Origin: Photobacterium sp. JCM 19050
GTDB lineage: Bacteria; Pseudomonadota; Gammaproteobacteria; Enterobacterales; Vibrionaceae
Reading direction: 5' to 3'
Length of the DNA: 64,000 nt
Assembly (NCBI GenBank): GCA_001310455.1
Contig: BAXG01000010.1
Span: forward strand, 1-64,000
Both the position numbers and the translations under genes were made by a program. This document shows, piece after piece, positions 53,026 to 63,624 of this stretch. Within the stretch, counting starts at the first letter, position 1, and every line of letters starts with the position of its first letter. Under the pieces are notes generated by a model. It ran no database searches. It was not told where the DNA came from and saw nothing but the letters and a program-made list of their open reading frames with translations.

Positions 53026-53652
53026 TCACGGAGTTAGCAGTTCTTTTGCCGGGTCAGTTGCAAACATCCTTATGAACATCTCGGCGATCGTATCCACTTT
53101 CTCTTGATGTGCTTTTCCTTCCGGCAGAGGCCGGTTGGCAACGATCTGTGGCCAGAAAAATTGCCCGTGGAAAAGATTGCTGAGCAAGTTAGACGCCTTT
53201 TCAGCATCTGTTCCGGCTTTTATTCTTCTGTGGCGAATAGCTTCGCTAATCCAGTTCTGCAAGGCATTGTCGTTTGCGTATATGGCATCCAGATAGTGCT
53301 TTGCTAGATCAGGGTTGGCGAGAAACTCCCGCAGGATCATGCGGCTTAGTTGGATGCCGTATCGCCTGTGAAGAATATCAACTTCCTCATCAATGATATT
53401 GCGCAGTTGAACCAGCAATGTTTGTTCATTCTGGAATGCGTAACTTACAGACTGAGCATTATCTTTGTAGATCGCTTGCAACACAGCGGTAAACAGCACT
53501 TCCTTGCTCTGGAAATGCCGGTACAGCGTCCGTTTTGAAACACCGGCTGCGGTGCACAATCTGTCCATATTGGCAGATGAAAAGCCGTATTCGATAAATT
53601 CCTGTTTTGCAGCTTCGATAATAGCCAGGTGTTTTTTCTCGCTGATTTTCAT
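53026..53652 (-). CDS. TetR-family transcriptional regulator
   Basis: 208 residues. The N-terminal HTH (AIIEAAKQEFIEYGFSSANMDRLCTAAGVSKRTLYRHFQSKEVLF) is typical TetR; the C-terminal domain (residues 80-200) is all-helical and should bind a ligand. It is divergent from a three-gene outer membrane operon starting 230 bases away, which it probably represses. No inducer can be proposed. Confidence 0.88.
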   Translation of the reverse strand: MKISEKKHLAIIEAAKQEFIEYGFSSANMDRLCTAAGVSKRTLYRHFQSKEVLFTAVLQAIYKDNAQSVSYAFQNEQTLLVQLRNIIDEEVDILHRRYGIQLSRMILREFLANPDLAKHYLDAIYANDNALQNWISEAIRHRRIKAGTDAEKASNLLSNLFHGQFFWPQIVANRPLPEGKAHQEKVDTIAEMFIRMFATDPAKELLTP

Positions 53653-53885
53653 GGACGCATTGCTTCGGTATTCGGATTGGCAGGGAATTTATCAGTCCAT
53701 TATGAAAAAGTATACTCGAAAGTTTACTTTCAGCTTCCTGTGAGTATGATAGGCGAAGTTTTGGACTTATATGTTGAAAAATAGAATAAACAAAACATTA
53801 ATTCTGCATATGAATGGTTTTGCGAATTATATTTCTTCGGCTTATTGATTTCGTTTATTGGCTTGTGTTACTTGGAAGCTGTTTA

Positions 53886-54714
53886 ATGAGTTCGTTTTTA
53901 CGCCTGCTGTCTCTTTGTCTGTTTTTCACTGCCTCCACAGGATGGGCGCAATCATTTTCACTTCCAATTTGGAAAGAAGAAGCGGAAGCGTTGGGATATG
54001 TCTTGCCTAAGCCTTTTGGTCTCAACCTGAATTATATGACTATGGATCAGGATATTGCCGTTGATTCAATCAGATTCAGTGATTCAAATTTGCTTGATTT
54101 GGTGTCCAACATCTTTGATTTTGATGCTGAGAGTGGTTCTCAGTCCACCGAAGTACTCTCTTTACGCGGAGACGTATGGATTTTCCCATTCCTAAATGTT
54201 TATGGAATGGTTGGGAAAGTTAAAGGTTCTTCTGAAACAACTGTTGTAATGAAGGGCAAAATCACCGGAAGAGAAACACGCTTTCCTTTTGAACTGGATT
54301 TGGACGGAGATCTTTATGGTGGAGGTTTCGTTCTTGGCCGGGGGATACGGCAACTGGTTTGGACTGGTCGATGCGAGTTACACCAAGACAAATCTGACCG
54401 TAATTGATGGTGCCATTGATGCAATCGTAGTCTCACCACGAGTTGGATATGACTTCTATTCAATGGGAGATCCAATTCGTGTCTGGGTGGGGGCAATGTA
54501 CCAAGATGTTGAGCAATCACTATCTGGAGATCTAAAAAGCATTGGCATTCCTCAACTTCCAAACGGTCGTTTCCATGTTGAGCAGCACCTTTCCACGAGT
54601 TGGAATCCAATCTTTGGTATGCAGTATCAGGTAAATCCAAACTTGTACGTCCTGAGTGAAGCGGGATTTGGCGAGCGAACGAGCTTCTTTGTTTCCGTAG
54701 ATTTTCGCTACTAA
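53886..54714 (+). CDS. Putative outer membrane barrel protein (one frameshift)
   Basis: About 275 residues from ATG 53886. A signal peptide (MSSFLRLLSLCLFFTASTGWAQ) precedes a sequence rich in beta-type alternation (LNLNYMTMDQDIAVDSIRF, LRGDVWIFPFLNVYGMVGKVKG). At about 54335 one extra G breaks the frame; FVLAGGYGNWFGLVDASYTKT continues. It ends ...RTSFFVSVDFRY, an aromatic C-terminus typical of outer membrane barrels. First gene of a tight operon (next start 10 bases later). Confidence 0.72.
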
Positions 54715-54723
54715 GAGGTAAGC

Positions 54724-55851
54724 ATGAATTCAAAGTTGTCCCTTGCCTTAGTCGGATTGTGCCTTCCTCTTAGCGTGGCTGCGGCAGACGGTGAACAGCA
54801 GGAAGACTGGCTGGATACGTTGCTGACTGAATTGGGTTCCAGTGAAACGATCAATGTTGAAGACGGTATTGATTGGGGTGTTTTACCCGGCCCATTTGTG
54901 AACCCTGAACAGGGATTCGGATTCGGTGTTGCTGCGGTTGGGCTTTATGCACCGGGCGATTGGGTAGAAACAACACCTTATTCGACATTGTCAGTAAAAT
55001 CCTATGTTTCCACATCCGGGTCTTATGGCCTTGGTGTGGAAAACCGGACCTACCTGAAAGGGGACACCTTACGCATTCTGGCTGATGGCTGGATCAGTCA
55101 TGCGCCCGGTTATTATTGGGGTATTGGCCGTAAAGCGGCTGAGCAAAGTGGCAACAAAACCAAGCAGGAGGCGCAGATTCTCAAACTGTCTCCCAAGGTG
55201 TCCTACCAGTTCCTGCCTGAAACCTACTTTACGTTTGGCTGGGACTTCCAGCAGGTGACCGATCAGGAATCTGACGGACCGGTTCTGTCCGGAAGTGCGT
55301 TAGATGATTCTACCAGCAGCGGTGCGCTTTTCACGTTGGAATACGACAGCCGTGATTTTGAGCCTAATCCCGAAAAAGGACGTCTGCTGAGCCTTGAATG
55401 GGTCACGTACCGCGAAGCACTCGGATCTGATTTCGATTACGACCGGGTAACGTTGAACTATCGCGAGTACCTGCGGGTTTCCTCACAAAGTATTGTCGCG
55501 TGGGAAGTTTACGGACAGGGTGTCACCGGGGATATTCCGTGGTACGCCTATTCAGAGCTTGGCAGCGATAAAAGAATGCGTGGTTATTACGTAGGCCAGT
55601 ATCGCGACCGCTACCAGCTTTCCACCCAAATTGAATGGCGACATCAGTTTAATACCCGCCATGGCATGGTGGCCTGGGTGGGGGCTGGGAATATCGCCCG
55701 GGATGCGGATCGGTTGTTTGGAGAAACCTGGTTGCCGACCGCCGGGCTGGGTTACCGTTTCGCTTTTAAGCCCCGCATCAATGTACGTTTTGATTTTGGT
55801 GTGGGTAAAGACAGTAGCGGTTTCTATTTCCATATCAATGAAGCTTTCTGA
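54724..55851 (+). CDS. Omp85-superfamily barrel protein lacking POTRA domains
   Basis: 375 residues with a signal peptide (cleavage after VAAA). The body matches the surface antigen barrel: FVNPEQGFGFGVAAVGLY, LEYDSRDFEPNPEKGRLLSL, and the near-universal lid-loop motif MRGYYVGQYRDR. It ends with INEAF (final Phe). There is room for little more than the 16-strand barrel, so periplasmic POTRA repeats are absent. Such short forms may assemble or export a specific partner; the flanking genes are candidates. Confidence 0.82.
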   Translation: MNSKLSLALVGLCLPLSVAAADGEQQEDWLDTLLTELGSSETINVEDGIDWGVLPGPFVNPEQGFGFGVAAVGLYAPGDWVETTPYSTLSVKSYVSTSGSYGLGVENRTYLKGDTLRILADGWISHAPGYYWGIGRKAAEQSGNKTKQEAQILKLSPKVSYQFLPETYFTFGWDFQQVTDQESDGPVLSGSALDDSTSSGALFTLEYDSRDFEPNPEKGRLLSLEWVTYREALGSDFDYDRVTLNYREYLRVSSQSIVAWEVYGQGVTGDIPWYAYSELGSDKRMRGYYVGQYRDRYQLSTQIEWRHQFNTRHGMVAWVGAGNIARDADRLFGETWLPTAGLGYRFAFKPRINVRFDFGVGKDSSGFYFHINEAF

Positions 55852-55860
55852 TACCTGAAA

Positions 55861-56946
55861 ATGAATAAACCTATTTTGAAATGCCGGGGAGTCTTGTTGC
55901 TCCTTGGCAGCCTGGTGCTGGGTGCCCCGGGTTTTGCGCTTGCTGATGCCCCGGTCGGGGTGCGACCTTGCTGTGCGTTTGGAAAAGATTTGAAGGCGCA
56001 GGTTGGCGGTGTGCCAGTCCCGTTTTTCTCCGTCGGCAACGTGCTGGATGTGGAATCTCTCGGAAACCACATCTACAACGATGGTTCCCAAGGGGTTTCC
56101 AGCAGCCTGCTGGGACTTGGTAAAGAACACAATGGCCTTATCTACACGGAAAAAGGCGGGTTTATTGATACTGCCCATGTTCGCGATACGGCCGACTTTA
56201 CTTATTTCCTGTTCAATGAAATGCGCCATCGTCTGGGAACAAGCTACGACATAAAGTTGCCGGCTGAACTCCGTGAACGGGTGATTGTGTTGTATGCACG
56301 CACGGTGCAACTTACGGAGGCTGAAAGAGAACAAATGGCTATTCAGGCTGCCGGATTGGCCGCATTCCGCCTTGCCCAATGGCACGAAATTGCGCAGTGG
56401 TTTGGTATGGAATCAGTGGGTGGGTTTAAAGAGCTCGCATCTGCGTACTCACCGGAAGATCTTTATTCCAATATGCTGGGTGCAAAACTGGCAATGGCTA
56501 TTTTGGACAAGGATCCGGATGCCTCAGTGGGAGCATTCGGTAAGTCTATGGATGCATCGCTGAAAGCCACGTTAGAAAAAATGCGGGCGGCATCTTCAGA
56601 TGAAACATCGGCGAAGATTGGCTCCCTGGATGGAAAATGGTGGGACAGCAGTAAGCGCCTGCCGGATAAGTGGGTGGTTTTACACCGGGACTATCATCTG
56701 GGTTTAGATCTTCTGCCAAATGGGACTGACAACGGATTGCACCTTTCTCTGTCCGATGTGTTTCCAAATGGTGAGCCAGTCAGTGATTGGGGCCAACTTG
56801 AACTTCGTAAAGGGGACAGGGAGAGTGCCTTTATCGTGGCGCCATCAGAGCTGAAACACCGCGATATCTGGACACCGAAAGACTTTGAGGCGCTGGCACA
56901 GTTCGCGAAACAGCAGGATGAGCTGGAAAAATCGCACCAGGATTGA
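55861..56946 (+). CDS. DUF4056-type exported protein
   Basis: 361 residues with a signal peptide ending in ALADA. Features that I associate with DUF4056 are RPCCAFG, FTYFLFNEMRHRLGTSYDIKLPAELRERV, AQWHEIAQWFGMES and ASAYSPEDLYSNMLGAKLA. Function unknown. It follows the Omp85-like gene by 9 bases and ends at a strong terminator, so it is the last member of the TetR-adjacent operon and may be its periplasmic or secreted product. Confidence 0.75.
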   Translation: MNKPILKCRGVLLLLGSLVLGAPGFALADAPVGVRPCCAFGKDLKAQVGGVPVPFFSVGNVLDVESLGNHIYNDGSQGVSSSLLGLGKEHNGLIYTEKGGFIDTAHVRDTADFTYFLFNEMRHRLGTSYDIKLPAELRERVIVLYARTVQLTEAEREQMAIQAAGLAAFRLAQWHEIAQWFGMESVGGFKELASAYSPEDLYSNMLGAKLAMAILDKDPDASVGAFGKSMDASLKATLEKMRAASSDETSAKIGSLDGKWWDSSKRLPDKWVVLHRDYHLGLDLLPNGTDNGLHLSLSDVFPNGEPVSDWGQLELRKGDRESAFIVAPSELKHRDIWTPKDFEALAQFAKQQDELEKSHQD

Positions 56947-56964
56947 TTCTGCTGAAAGAAAGTG

Positions 56965-56994
56965 AAAGGCCCAATGACGTGTCATTGGGCCTTT
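56965..56994. terminator. Strong terminator after the DUF4056 gene
   Basis: AAAGGCCCAATGAC (56965-56978) and GTCATTGGGCCTTT (56981-56994) are perfectly complementary over 14 bases with a minimal loop, ending in TTTTC. It probably also ends the converging PTS gene. Confidence 0.9.
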
Positions 56995-57046
56995 TCGATT
57001 CACCCGGAGGGGGATGCCGGGTGGGAGTACTCATTTTCCCGCGTAT

Positions 57047-58944
57047 TTATGCTTCAGATACTTGCTGGGTTGCCAATCTTGCGGCTCGGGCCTTCTTGAG
57101 GGCGACTGCAACCATGGCAGTTACGAACGCACCAGTCACCATACACAGCAGGGCCAGCAGAGGTTTGTTAATTGCACCCAGAAGGGCAACAATTGGGCCA
57201 CCATGCGCAACGCTGTTGGTAATGCCAAACAGGAATGCCATCACGGCAGCCATCATGCTTCCCGCCATGTTGGCAGGGATGACTGCAAATGGGTCACGGG
57301 CTGCAAATGGAATCGCACCTTCAGAAATGCCTACCAGTCCCATCGCACCTGATGCTTTACCGGCTTCAATTTCAGTTTCGTCGAAGATGTTAAGCTTGCG
57401 GCCGATGAAAGTCGCCAGCGCCATACCCAGTGGAGCAACCGGAATTGCACAGGCCATCGCGCCCATAAACTGCGTCTGGCCGGAGGCAATCATGCCCACA
57501 GAGAACAGGAAGGCTACCTTGTTTACCGGGCCGCCCATGTCAAAGGCCGCCATGCCACCGAGCACAATACCCAGCAGAACCAGGCTGCCACCGCTCATGG
57601 AGACCAGCATGGCATTCAGCGAGTCCATCAAACCGGCAATCGGGGCACCAATCACAAAGATAAAGGCGAACGCAATAAACAGGGTACCGACAAGTGGTGC
57701 GAACAGAATCGGGACAATCGGGCGAATCAGTTCCGGATACTCTCGGGTAGCCAGCCAGCGCACGAAGTAACCTACAAGCAGACCGGCGATGATGGCACCG
57801 ATAAAGCCGGTACCGGCTGCTGCACCATAGAAAGAGCCGTCGTTGGCAATCCAGCCACCGATAAACCCTGGTGCCAGAGCAGGGCGGTCACCGATAGCAA
57901 AAGCGATATAACCGGCAAGAATTGGAATCATCAGTTTAAATGCGGCTACACCCACGTTCAGGATGTTGTTCCACATGCTGCTTCTGGGATCTGCATACCG
58001 GCTTCAGTCGGTACGCCACCAATTGCCAGTGCCAGGGCAATTAACAGGCCACCGGTTGCCACGAAGGGGATCATGTGGGAAACGCCGTTCATCAGGTACT
58101 GGTAAAGTCCGGCTGTCGATTGAGGTTTGGCGGCTTTGGCAGTGGTTTCTGATGCCTCGAAAGGTATAGCTTTCAGAGCCTGTTTAATCACGCCTTGACC
58201 GTCTTTCATCGGGGCTTTTACACCGGTTTGAATTAGGCGCTTGCCGGCAAAGCGGTTGATATCGACTTGCTTGTCGCAGGCAACGATCACTGCATCAGCA
58301 CGGGCGATCTCTTCCTGGGTCGGTACGTTTTTGACACCGATAGAGCCGTTGGTTTCAACCTTAATGGTATAGCCCATTGCAGCTGCTGCTTTTTCGAGGG
58401 CTTCCGCTGCCAGATAGGTATGGGCGACGCCGGTCGGACAACCGGTTACACCAATCAGGAAACCTTTGGATTCTTGCTCAGTTACCGATTTCTGTTCCGT
58501 CTTTTCAAGGAACATTGAAAGTGCGTCATCCGTGGAGGTGACTGACATCAAACGCTCGACAAAGCCTTCTTCAATCAGTTTTGATGAGAGTTCAGCCAAC
58601 ACCTCAATATGATGGTTTGCCGCGCCATCCGGAGAGGCAATCATAAAGAAAAGCTTTGAAGGGAGGCCGTCTTCAGCACCGTATTCGATACCTTTACGAC
58701 TGATACCAATAGCGACAGCCGGGTTGGTGACCGCCGCACTTTTTGCGTGGGGAAGGGCAATGCCTTCCTCAAAGCCGGTGTTTCCCTGTTCTTCACGGGC
58801 CCAGAGGTCCGCAACAAATGCATCCTTGTCAGCAACTTTTCCATTTTCTGCCAGCAGGGAGGCAAGTTCGTTAAATACGTCCTGTTTGCTGGTGGCATTC
58901 AGCTCAAGGCAAATGAGTTCTCTACTCAGCAGGCTGGTAATCAT
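57047..58944 (-). CDS. PTS fructose/mannose EIIABC (one frameshift)
   Basis: About 632 residues. EIIA (1-150) has histidine H66 in GIALPHAKSAAV; EIIB (about 160-260) has the cysteine motif TGCPTGVAHTYLAAEALEKAA; EIIC follows from about 275 (YLMNGVSHMIPFVATGGLLIAL). The frame breaks at about 57977 where one missing G joins QIPEG to SMWNNILNVGVAAFKL. The neighbour manA makes mannose or another hexose that yields mannose-6-phosphate the likely substrate; an EIIABC-manA pair also occurs in Vibrio cholerae. Confidence 0.87.
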
Positions 58945-59197
58945 GTTTCAGCTCCTAACGTCCGAAAAATGTCTTTTCGGTGTGGTTTGAAGGGCGGATG
59001 TTGAAAGGGGGTAGTATGAGAGCCTGCAGATACGGAAGATATTGGAGAAAAACGGCTTTTACTGGATTTTTGTAACCGGGTTCAGCAAGTGTGATGATTA
59101 TCAATAAAGCGAGAGTCGGCGAATTGCGGTGAGCTGAAGGCGGGGTTTGGATGGTCTCAGAAGTACGGGAGCGCCAGACTGGCGCTCCCAAAATGGA

Positions 59198-60389
59198 TCA
59201 GCAGAATGCGCGAGCAAAACGGCCTTTTGTTTCAACCTGGTATTGGCCGGTCGCCGCAGGAACAAAGGCAGACTGACCGATAGCGACGGTCAGGCTTTCA
59301 CCGTTATTTCCGGTCAAAGTGATATCGCTATCCAGTGCAAAGAGGATTTCTGCGCTGTCCGCATGAATTTCCGCATTGCCCTGATAGACGTTGAACTTGA
59401 AGTCCGGTACCGGGATAGCAAAGTGCTTCGCATTGCCTTCTTCAATTGGTGCCAGCAGTACCTTGTCAGCGGGTTTTGCTTCAAAAAGAGTGTTGGCGAC
59501 GAGTTCAGGAACATCCATGTATTTTGGTGTCAGGCCGGCACGCAAAACGTTGTCTGAGTTGGCCATGATTTCAAGGCCGGTTCCTTTGATGTAGGCGTGT
59601 GGGGTGCAGGCATCCAGGAACATGGCTTCACCCGGCTGCAGGGTAACAACGTGCAGCATCAGCGGCACAAACAGGCCGATGTCACCCGGATACTGTTCAG
59701 ACAGATTCATCAGAAGGGCAAATAATGGGTCTTGTTGGTTAACCGTGGCGTATGCGAGCAGGCGGGAAACGGCGAGATCTTTGGCTTCGCCGTCCAGGGA
59801 CAGCATTGCACCAAAGAAGGTTTTCAGCCTTCAGATGTTGGGTTGGCTTTGAGCGCTTCTACGATGTCGGCAATGATGTCGAGATCCAGCGCATCAAAAA
59901 GCGCCACGATGTCACTGATTTCACGGAAACCATTCATTGCCTGGTAAGGGGTCAGTGCGAAAACCAACTCCGGCTTGTGGTTGGGATCTTTGTAGTTTCG
60001 GTTAGCGGCGTTCAGGGCGATGCCTGCTTCGTTTTCACGGGCGAAGCCTGCTCTGCCTGCGACTTACTTGGGTGTACTTGTACGGAGAGCGCTTTTTCAG
60101 CGGAAAGTACCTTGAAAAGGTAAGGGAGCTCACCGAAATCAGCCTGGGTTTTTGCGCCCAGAATGGCGGTTGGGTTGGTTTTGATAAAATCAGAAAGCAA
60201 CATTTCGCTGTCGCCATTCTGCACCTTTGAGCATCCATTAGGGTGGGCGCCCATCCAAATCTCTGCTTGCGGTTTACCTTCTGCATTAGGAATACCGAAC
60301 AGTGTGTTCAGCGCATCAAAACTGCCCCAGGCGTAGTCCTGGATAACATTGTGCATGGGTAAAAATTGAGGAATGGATGACGTTGTCAT
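59198..60389 (-). CDS. manA: Mannose-6-phosphate isomerase (two frameshifts)
   Basis: About 397 residues, class I zinc isomerase. Motifs: MHNVIQDYAWGSFDALNTLFG, AEIWMGAHPNG, KVLSAEKALSVQVHPSK (zinc ligands), DPNHKPELVFAL and LDACTPHAYIKGTGLEIMANSDNVLRAGLTPKY. It interconverts mannose-6-phosphate and fructose-6-phosphate. Frames shift near 60052 and 59832. It is upstream of the EIIABC gene on the same strand (gap 254 bases), so the two form a mannose uptake unit. Confidence 0.9.
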
Positions 60390-60616
60390 GAGGGGTACAG
60401 ATCCTTCAGAAATGGGCGCTCAGCGGCCCGATAAACGAAATTCTGCGCTGACTATAACAAAGTCCTCAGAAAAGAACAGCCGTGACATAACGCAGCAAAA
60501 AGCGAAAATCAGTGTGATTTATCATCACGGGTGGGGTGCCGGGTTAAGGCTCATTTGGTGTTATTTCGCCGACAATCCCGCTAATTTTGAAGAATTTCCC
60601 CTCAAGCTGGCAGGCC

Positions 60617-60644
60617 CCAAAAAACCGGGTGCGAAGACCCGGTT
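60617..60644 (-). terminator. Terminator after the AGCS symporter
   Basis: AACCGGGT (60623-60630) and ACCCGGTT (60637-60644) form an 8-bp stem; on the minus strand it is followed by six T. Confidence 0.85.
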
Positions 60645-60674
60645 GTGATTTTGTTTTTCTGAGCAAATGCCCGG

Positions 60675-62100
60675 TTACCAAACATCCTTATCAAGCTGCT
60701 TATCCAGCTTAGGGAACTTGGTGCGGTCAAAGATCGGATCTTTACCTGCCTTACGCTGTTCTTCGTAATCGCGTAATACCATGAAGGCAACGCCGGAGAG
60801 CAGACCAATGGCAATCAGGTTAATAATAGCCATCATCCCCATTGAAAGGTCTGCAAAGCTCCAGACTACAGGCAGGTCCAGCACGGAACCGATGAACACC
60901 ATCGCCAACACGGCAATGCGGTAGAACATGATGGCTGATTTGCTTTTGAAAATGTATTCGATATTGGATTCGCCGTAAGAGTAGTTTGCGATTATTGACG
61001 TAAAAGCAAACAGCAGAATGGCGATAGCAACAAATGCTGCACCCCAATCACCCACCTGGCTGACCAATGCAGCCTGAGTCAGGGCGATACCGTTCAGGCC
61101 GCTGCCTGATTCGAGGTGGCCGGACAGCAGGATAATAGCCGCTGTCGCTGTACAGATGACGATGGTATCGATAAAGACACCCAGCATCTGTACATAGCCC
61201 TGTGCCGCAGGGTGGTTTGGCTTGGTTGAAGCCGTGGCCGCCGCATTTGGCGCAGAACCCATACCGGCTTCGTTCGAGAAAAGACCGCGCTTGATACCCT
61301 GCATCATTGCCTGGGCAACAGCATAACCCATAGCACCACCGGCTGCCTGATCAAGGCCGAGCGCACTTTTCACAATGGTTGCGATAACAGAAGGCAACTC
61401 TGTGATGTTCATGCAACCACCACCAGCTACAGCCAGGTAACCGATAGCCATAAATGGAACAATCAACTCAGCGACTCGGGCGACCGAGCGCATGCCACCA
61501 AAAATGATTGGAGTGACAATAACCACCAGAGCAATACCCACATAACTTGGTTCATACCGAATGCGGTCTGCATTGCTGCGGCAATGGAGTTGGACTGAAC
61601 ACCGTTAAAAGCCAGGCCGAACGCCACAATCAGGCAGATAGCAAACAGGATACCGAGCCAACGCTGGCCGAGGCCCCGCTCAATGTAATAGGCCGGGCCA
61701 CCGCGGTATGTGTTGTCTTTATTCGGGACTTTGTATACCTGCGCCAGTGTTGACTCTACAAAGCTGGTTGCCATGCCGACCAGTGCGGTAATCCACATCC
61801 AGAAAACAGCACCCGGGCCACCGAGGTAAATTGCAACAGCCACACCAGCCATGTTACCGGTACCCACACGGGCGGCAAGGCTGGTACTGAATGCTTGGAA
61901 GGAGGAGATACCGCCGTCAGCGCCGGTACGGCTGACTGCCATCAGTTTGAACATGTGCCGAAGTGGCGGAATTGGATGAATCGTGTGCGGACAGTGAAAT
62001 AAAGGCCAAGTCCAATAAGAAGGTAAACAAGCACCGATCCCCAAAGGATTCCGTTGCCGGTGTCCACAAAGGACACGAAGAGTTCTTTTAGTTCCGTCAT
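60675..62100 (-). CDS. Alanine/glycine:cation symporter, AGCS family (two frameshifts)
   Basis: About 475 residues. It begins at 62100 (MTELKELFVSFVDTGNGILWG) and shows the AGCS blocks FQAFSTSLAARVGTGNMAGVAVAIYLGGPGAVFWMW, FVESTLAQVYK, RGGPAYYIERGLG, AMMQGIKRGLFSNEAGMGSAPNAAA and FGESNIEY-like YGESNIEYIF. Frames drop a base near 61960 and 61537. It imports alanine, glycine or a similar amino acid with sodium. I looked for a glycine riboswitch in its leader and did not see one. Confidence 0.9.
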
Positions 62101-62488
62101 GCTACTCTAACACTCATTTTATTCTACAAGGCTAAGCGATAGCTTCATCCCGGTAAGTGTTCATTATCGTGTCTGTACGACACGTTCCCTGTCGCATCCT
62201 TGCAATTGTTAACCGTGCCCGGCTGCAGAATTCCTTCCTGGCCAGATGCACCGTTAAACCCCCTGAATGTGTCTGCATAGTCATACTTTATGAATAATAA
62301 TGTTGACAATTCATTTCAGGTTGGACTGGATGATAACCATATTCATGGCATAAAACACTAAAAAATATGGTGATCGGTTACTTTGTGAGCTGCCATGTTT
62401 TAAGTTTTTAGATGAAATGCTTAATAGTGATTTGTTTTGTGTGAGATTTGTGTTTTCGTTCCCGCTGGGTGGGAGGAGGGAAAGCCGG
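62101..62488. other. Intergenic region upstream of the symporter
   Basis: This gap of 388 bases contains the symporter leader, a small hairpin (CGTGTC 62168-62173 with GACACG 62179-62184) and the promoter listed separately. The part nearest rsmS is AT-rich with no supported feature. Confidence 0.5.
62280..62309 (-). promoter_or_regulatory. Candidate promoter of the symporter gene
   Basis: On the minus strand TTGTCA (62304-62309) and TATGAC (62280-62285) are separated by 18 bases. Transcription from here would give a leader of about 170 bases before the ATG at 62100. Confidence 0.4.
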
Positions 62489-62503
62489 TCAGCGTCCGGC
62501 TTT
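62481..62503. terminator. Terminator overlapping the end of rsmS
   Basis: AAAGCCGG (62481-62488) and CCGGCTTT (62496-62503) form an 8-bp stem with a 7-base loop. On the plus strand a run of T follows. On the minus strand it covers the last codons and stop of rsmS and has a poorer T run. Confidence 0.65.
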
Positions 62504-62695
62504 TTTTCGTTGCAGATCGGCAAGAACGATTTCAAGTGCAGAAATTGCGGTGTCAGTGTCTATCTCATTGGACTCAATAAGGTAAATCAGATCGACGGCA
62601 AGTTTGATGTCATCCGGTGCATTCTCAATTGATGGGATTTCATCGCTCGCGTCGGGTTGCTCGGGGGAGAGATCTCCCTTTTTGTTGGGGGTCAT
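62489..62695 (-). CDS. rsmS: RsmS/YbaM-like small regulatory protein
   Basis: 68 residues. The core SIENAPDDIKLAVDLIYLIE followed by NEIDTDTAISALEIVLADLQRK matches the small RsmS/YbaM (DUF2496) family, reported as a pleiotropic regulator in Pectobacterium. A hydrophilic N-terminal extension of about 20 residues (MTPNKKGDLSPEQPDASDEI) precedes the domain; MSLENAPDD is the usual start. It overlaps the deacetylase-like gene by ATGA. In enterics the gene follows priC directly. Confidence 0.85.
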   Translation of the reverse strand: MTPNKKGDLSPEQPDASDEIPSIENAPDDIKLAVDLIYLIESNEIDTDTAISALEIVLADLQRKKAGR

Positions 62696-63624
62696 TGGTT
62701 TGCTCCAAAGGCGGTGACTGACAATGCGGCTGAGATAAGGTTTGCGTGCAACGGAACTAGCTTTTCCTGCTCAGTTCGGTAGCCGCCACCAATTACAGCC
62801 GCTACCGGTATATCCAGGGTCCGGCATTGGGTAAGAACAAAGCGGTCTCGTTCGAGAATTCCGTCTGAGCAAACGTTGAGGTAGCCAAGTTCATCGTCAG
62901 TATGAATATCAACACCGGCATCATAGATAACAAAATCCGGCTGGTATTGAGCCAATGCCAACGTCAGCATAGGACAAAAATGGTGCAGGTAGCTTTCTGA
63001 ATCTGTCCCATTCGGTAAGCCGATATCGATATCTGAAGGGGGCTTACGGGAAGGGAAATTCTTCTCACTGTGAATGGACAGCGTAATTATCTGACTGTTA
63101 TCCACGGCGAGTGCTGCGGTTCCATCCCCATGGTGGACATCACAATCCACGATGAGCACACGTTCAATCCCCGGATAAGTGAGCGCTTCCGTCGCTGCCA
63201 GAATAAGGTCATTAAACAGGCAAAAACCGCTGCCAAAATCATAGTGGGCATGGTGGTAGCCACCGGTTAGGTGAATCGCAATACCGCACTCCATTGCCTG
63301 TTGGACGGTATCCAGCGTTCCCCCCAAAGAAGTCAGGCTGCGACGTAACAGGGCTTCGCTCCAGGGAAATCCGATCCGGCGCATTTTGGCCAAAGGCAAG
63401 GAGCCCGCCAGCAAAGCATCAACATATTCTGGCCTGTGAATAGACTTTAGACGTGAGGGGTTAAGCGATGCCGGTTCGACAAATGCCACGGCGCTATGCA
63501 TTTGCACATCTGACTCAATGTGTTCCTTTAGCATCCGGTATTTTTGCAATGGGTATCGGTGGCCGTCCGGCAACGGAAAATCGGAATATATCGGGTGGTA
63601 AACCAACGGCAACAACTCAGCCAT
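62692..63624 (-). CDS. Histone deacetylase-like (AcuC/HDAC superfamily) amidohydrolase
   Basis: 310 residues. Zinc and catalytic motifs are present: GGYHHAHYDFGSGFCLFND (His-His pair), VDCDVHHGDGTAAL (Asp-His), and YDAGVDIHTDDELG (second Asp ligand). The superfamily removes acetyl or other acyl groups from lysine, polyamines or acetoin-related substrates. Which one applies here is unknown. It begins inside the end of priC (ATGGCTGA) and is itself coupled to rsmS, so the three form one translationally linked unit. Confidence 0.9.
   Translation of the reverse strand: MAELLPLVYHPIYSDFPLPDGHRYPLQKYRMLKEHIESDVQMHSAVAFVEPASLNPSRLKSIHRPEYVDALLAGSLPLAKMRRIGFPWSEALLRRSLTSLGGTLDTVQQAMECGIAIHLTGGYHHAHYDFGSGFCLFNDLILAATEALTYPGIERVLIVDCDVHHGDGTAALAVDNSQIITLSIHSEKNFPSRKPPSDIDIGLPNGTDSESYLHHFCPMLTLALAQYQPDFVIYDAGVDIHTDDELGYLNVCSDGILERDRFVLTQCRTLDIPVAAVIGGGYRTEQEKLVPLHANLISAALSVTAFGANQ

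Noticed and set aside
62101-62280. Glycine riboswitch in the leader of the AGCS symporter
   Set aside because: Such symporters are often controlled this way in Vibrio, but I found none of the conserved aptamer segments; only a small hairpin is present.
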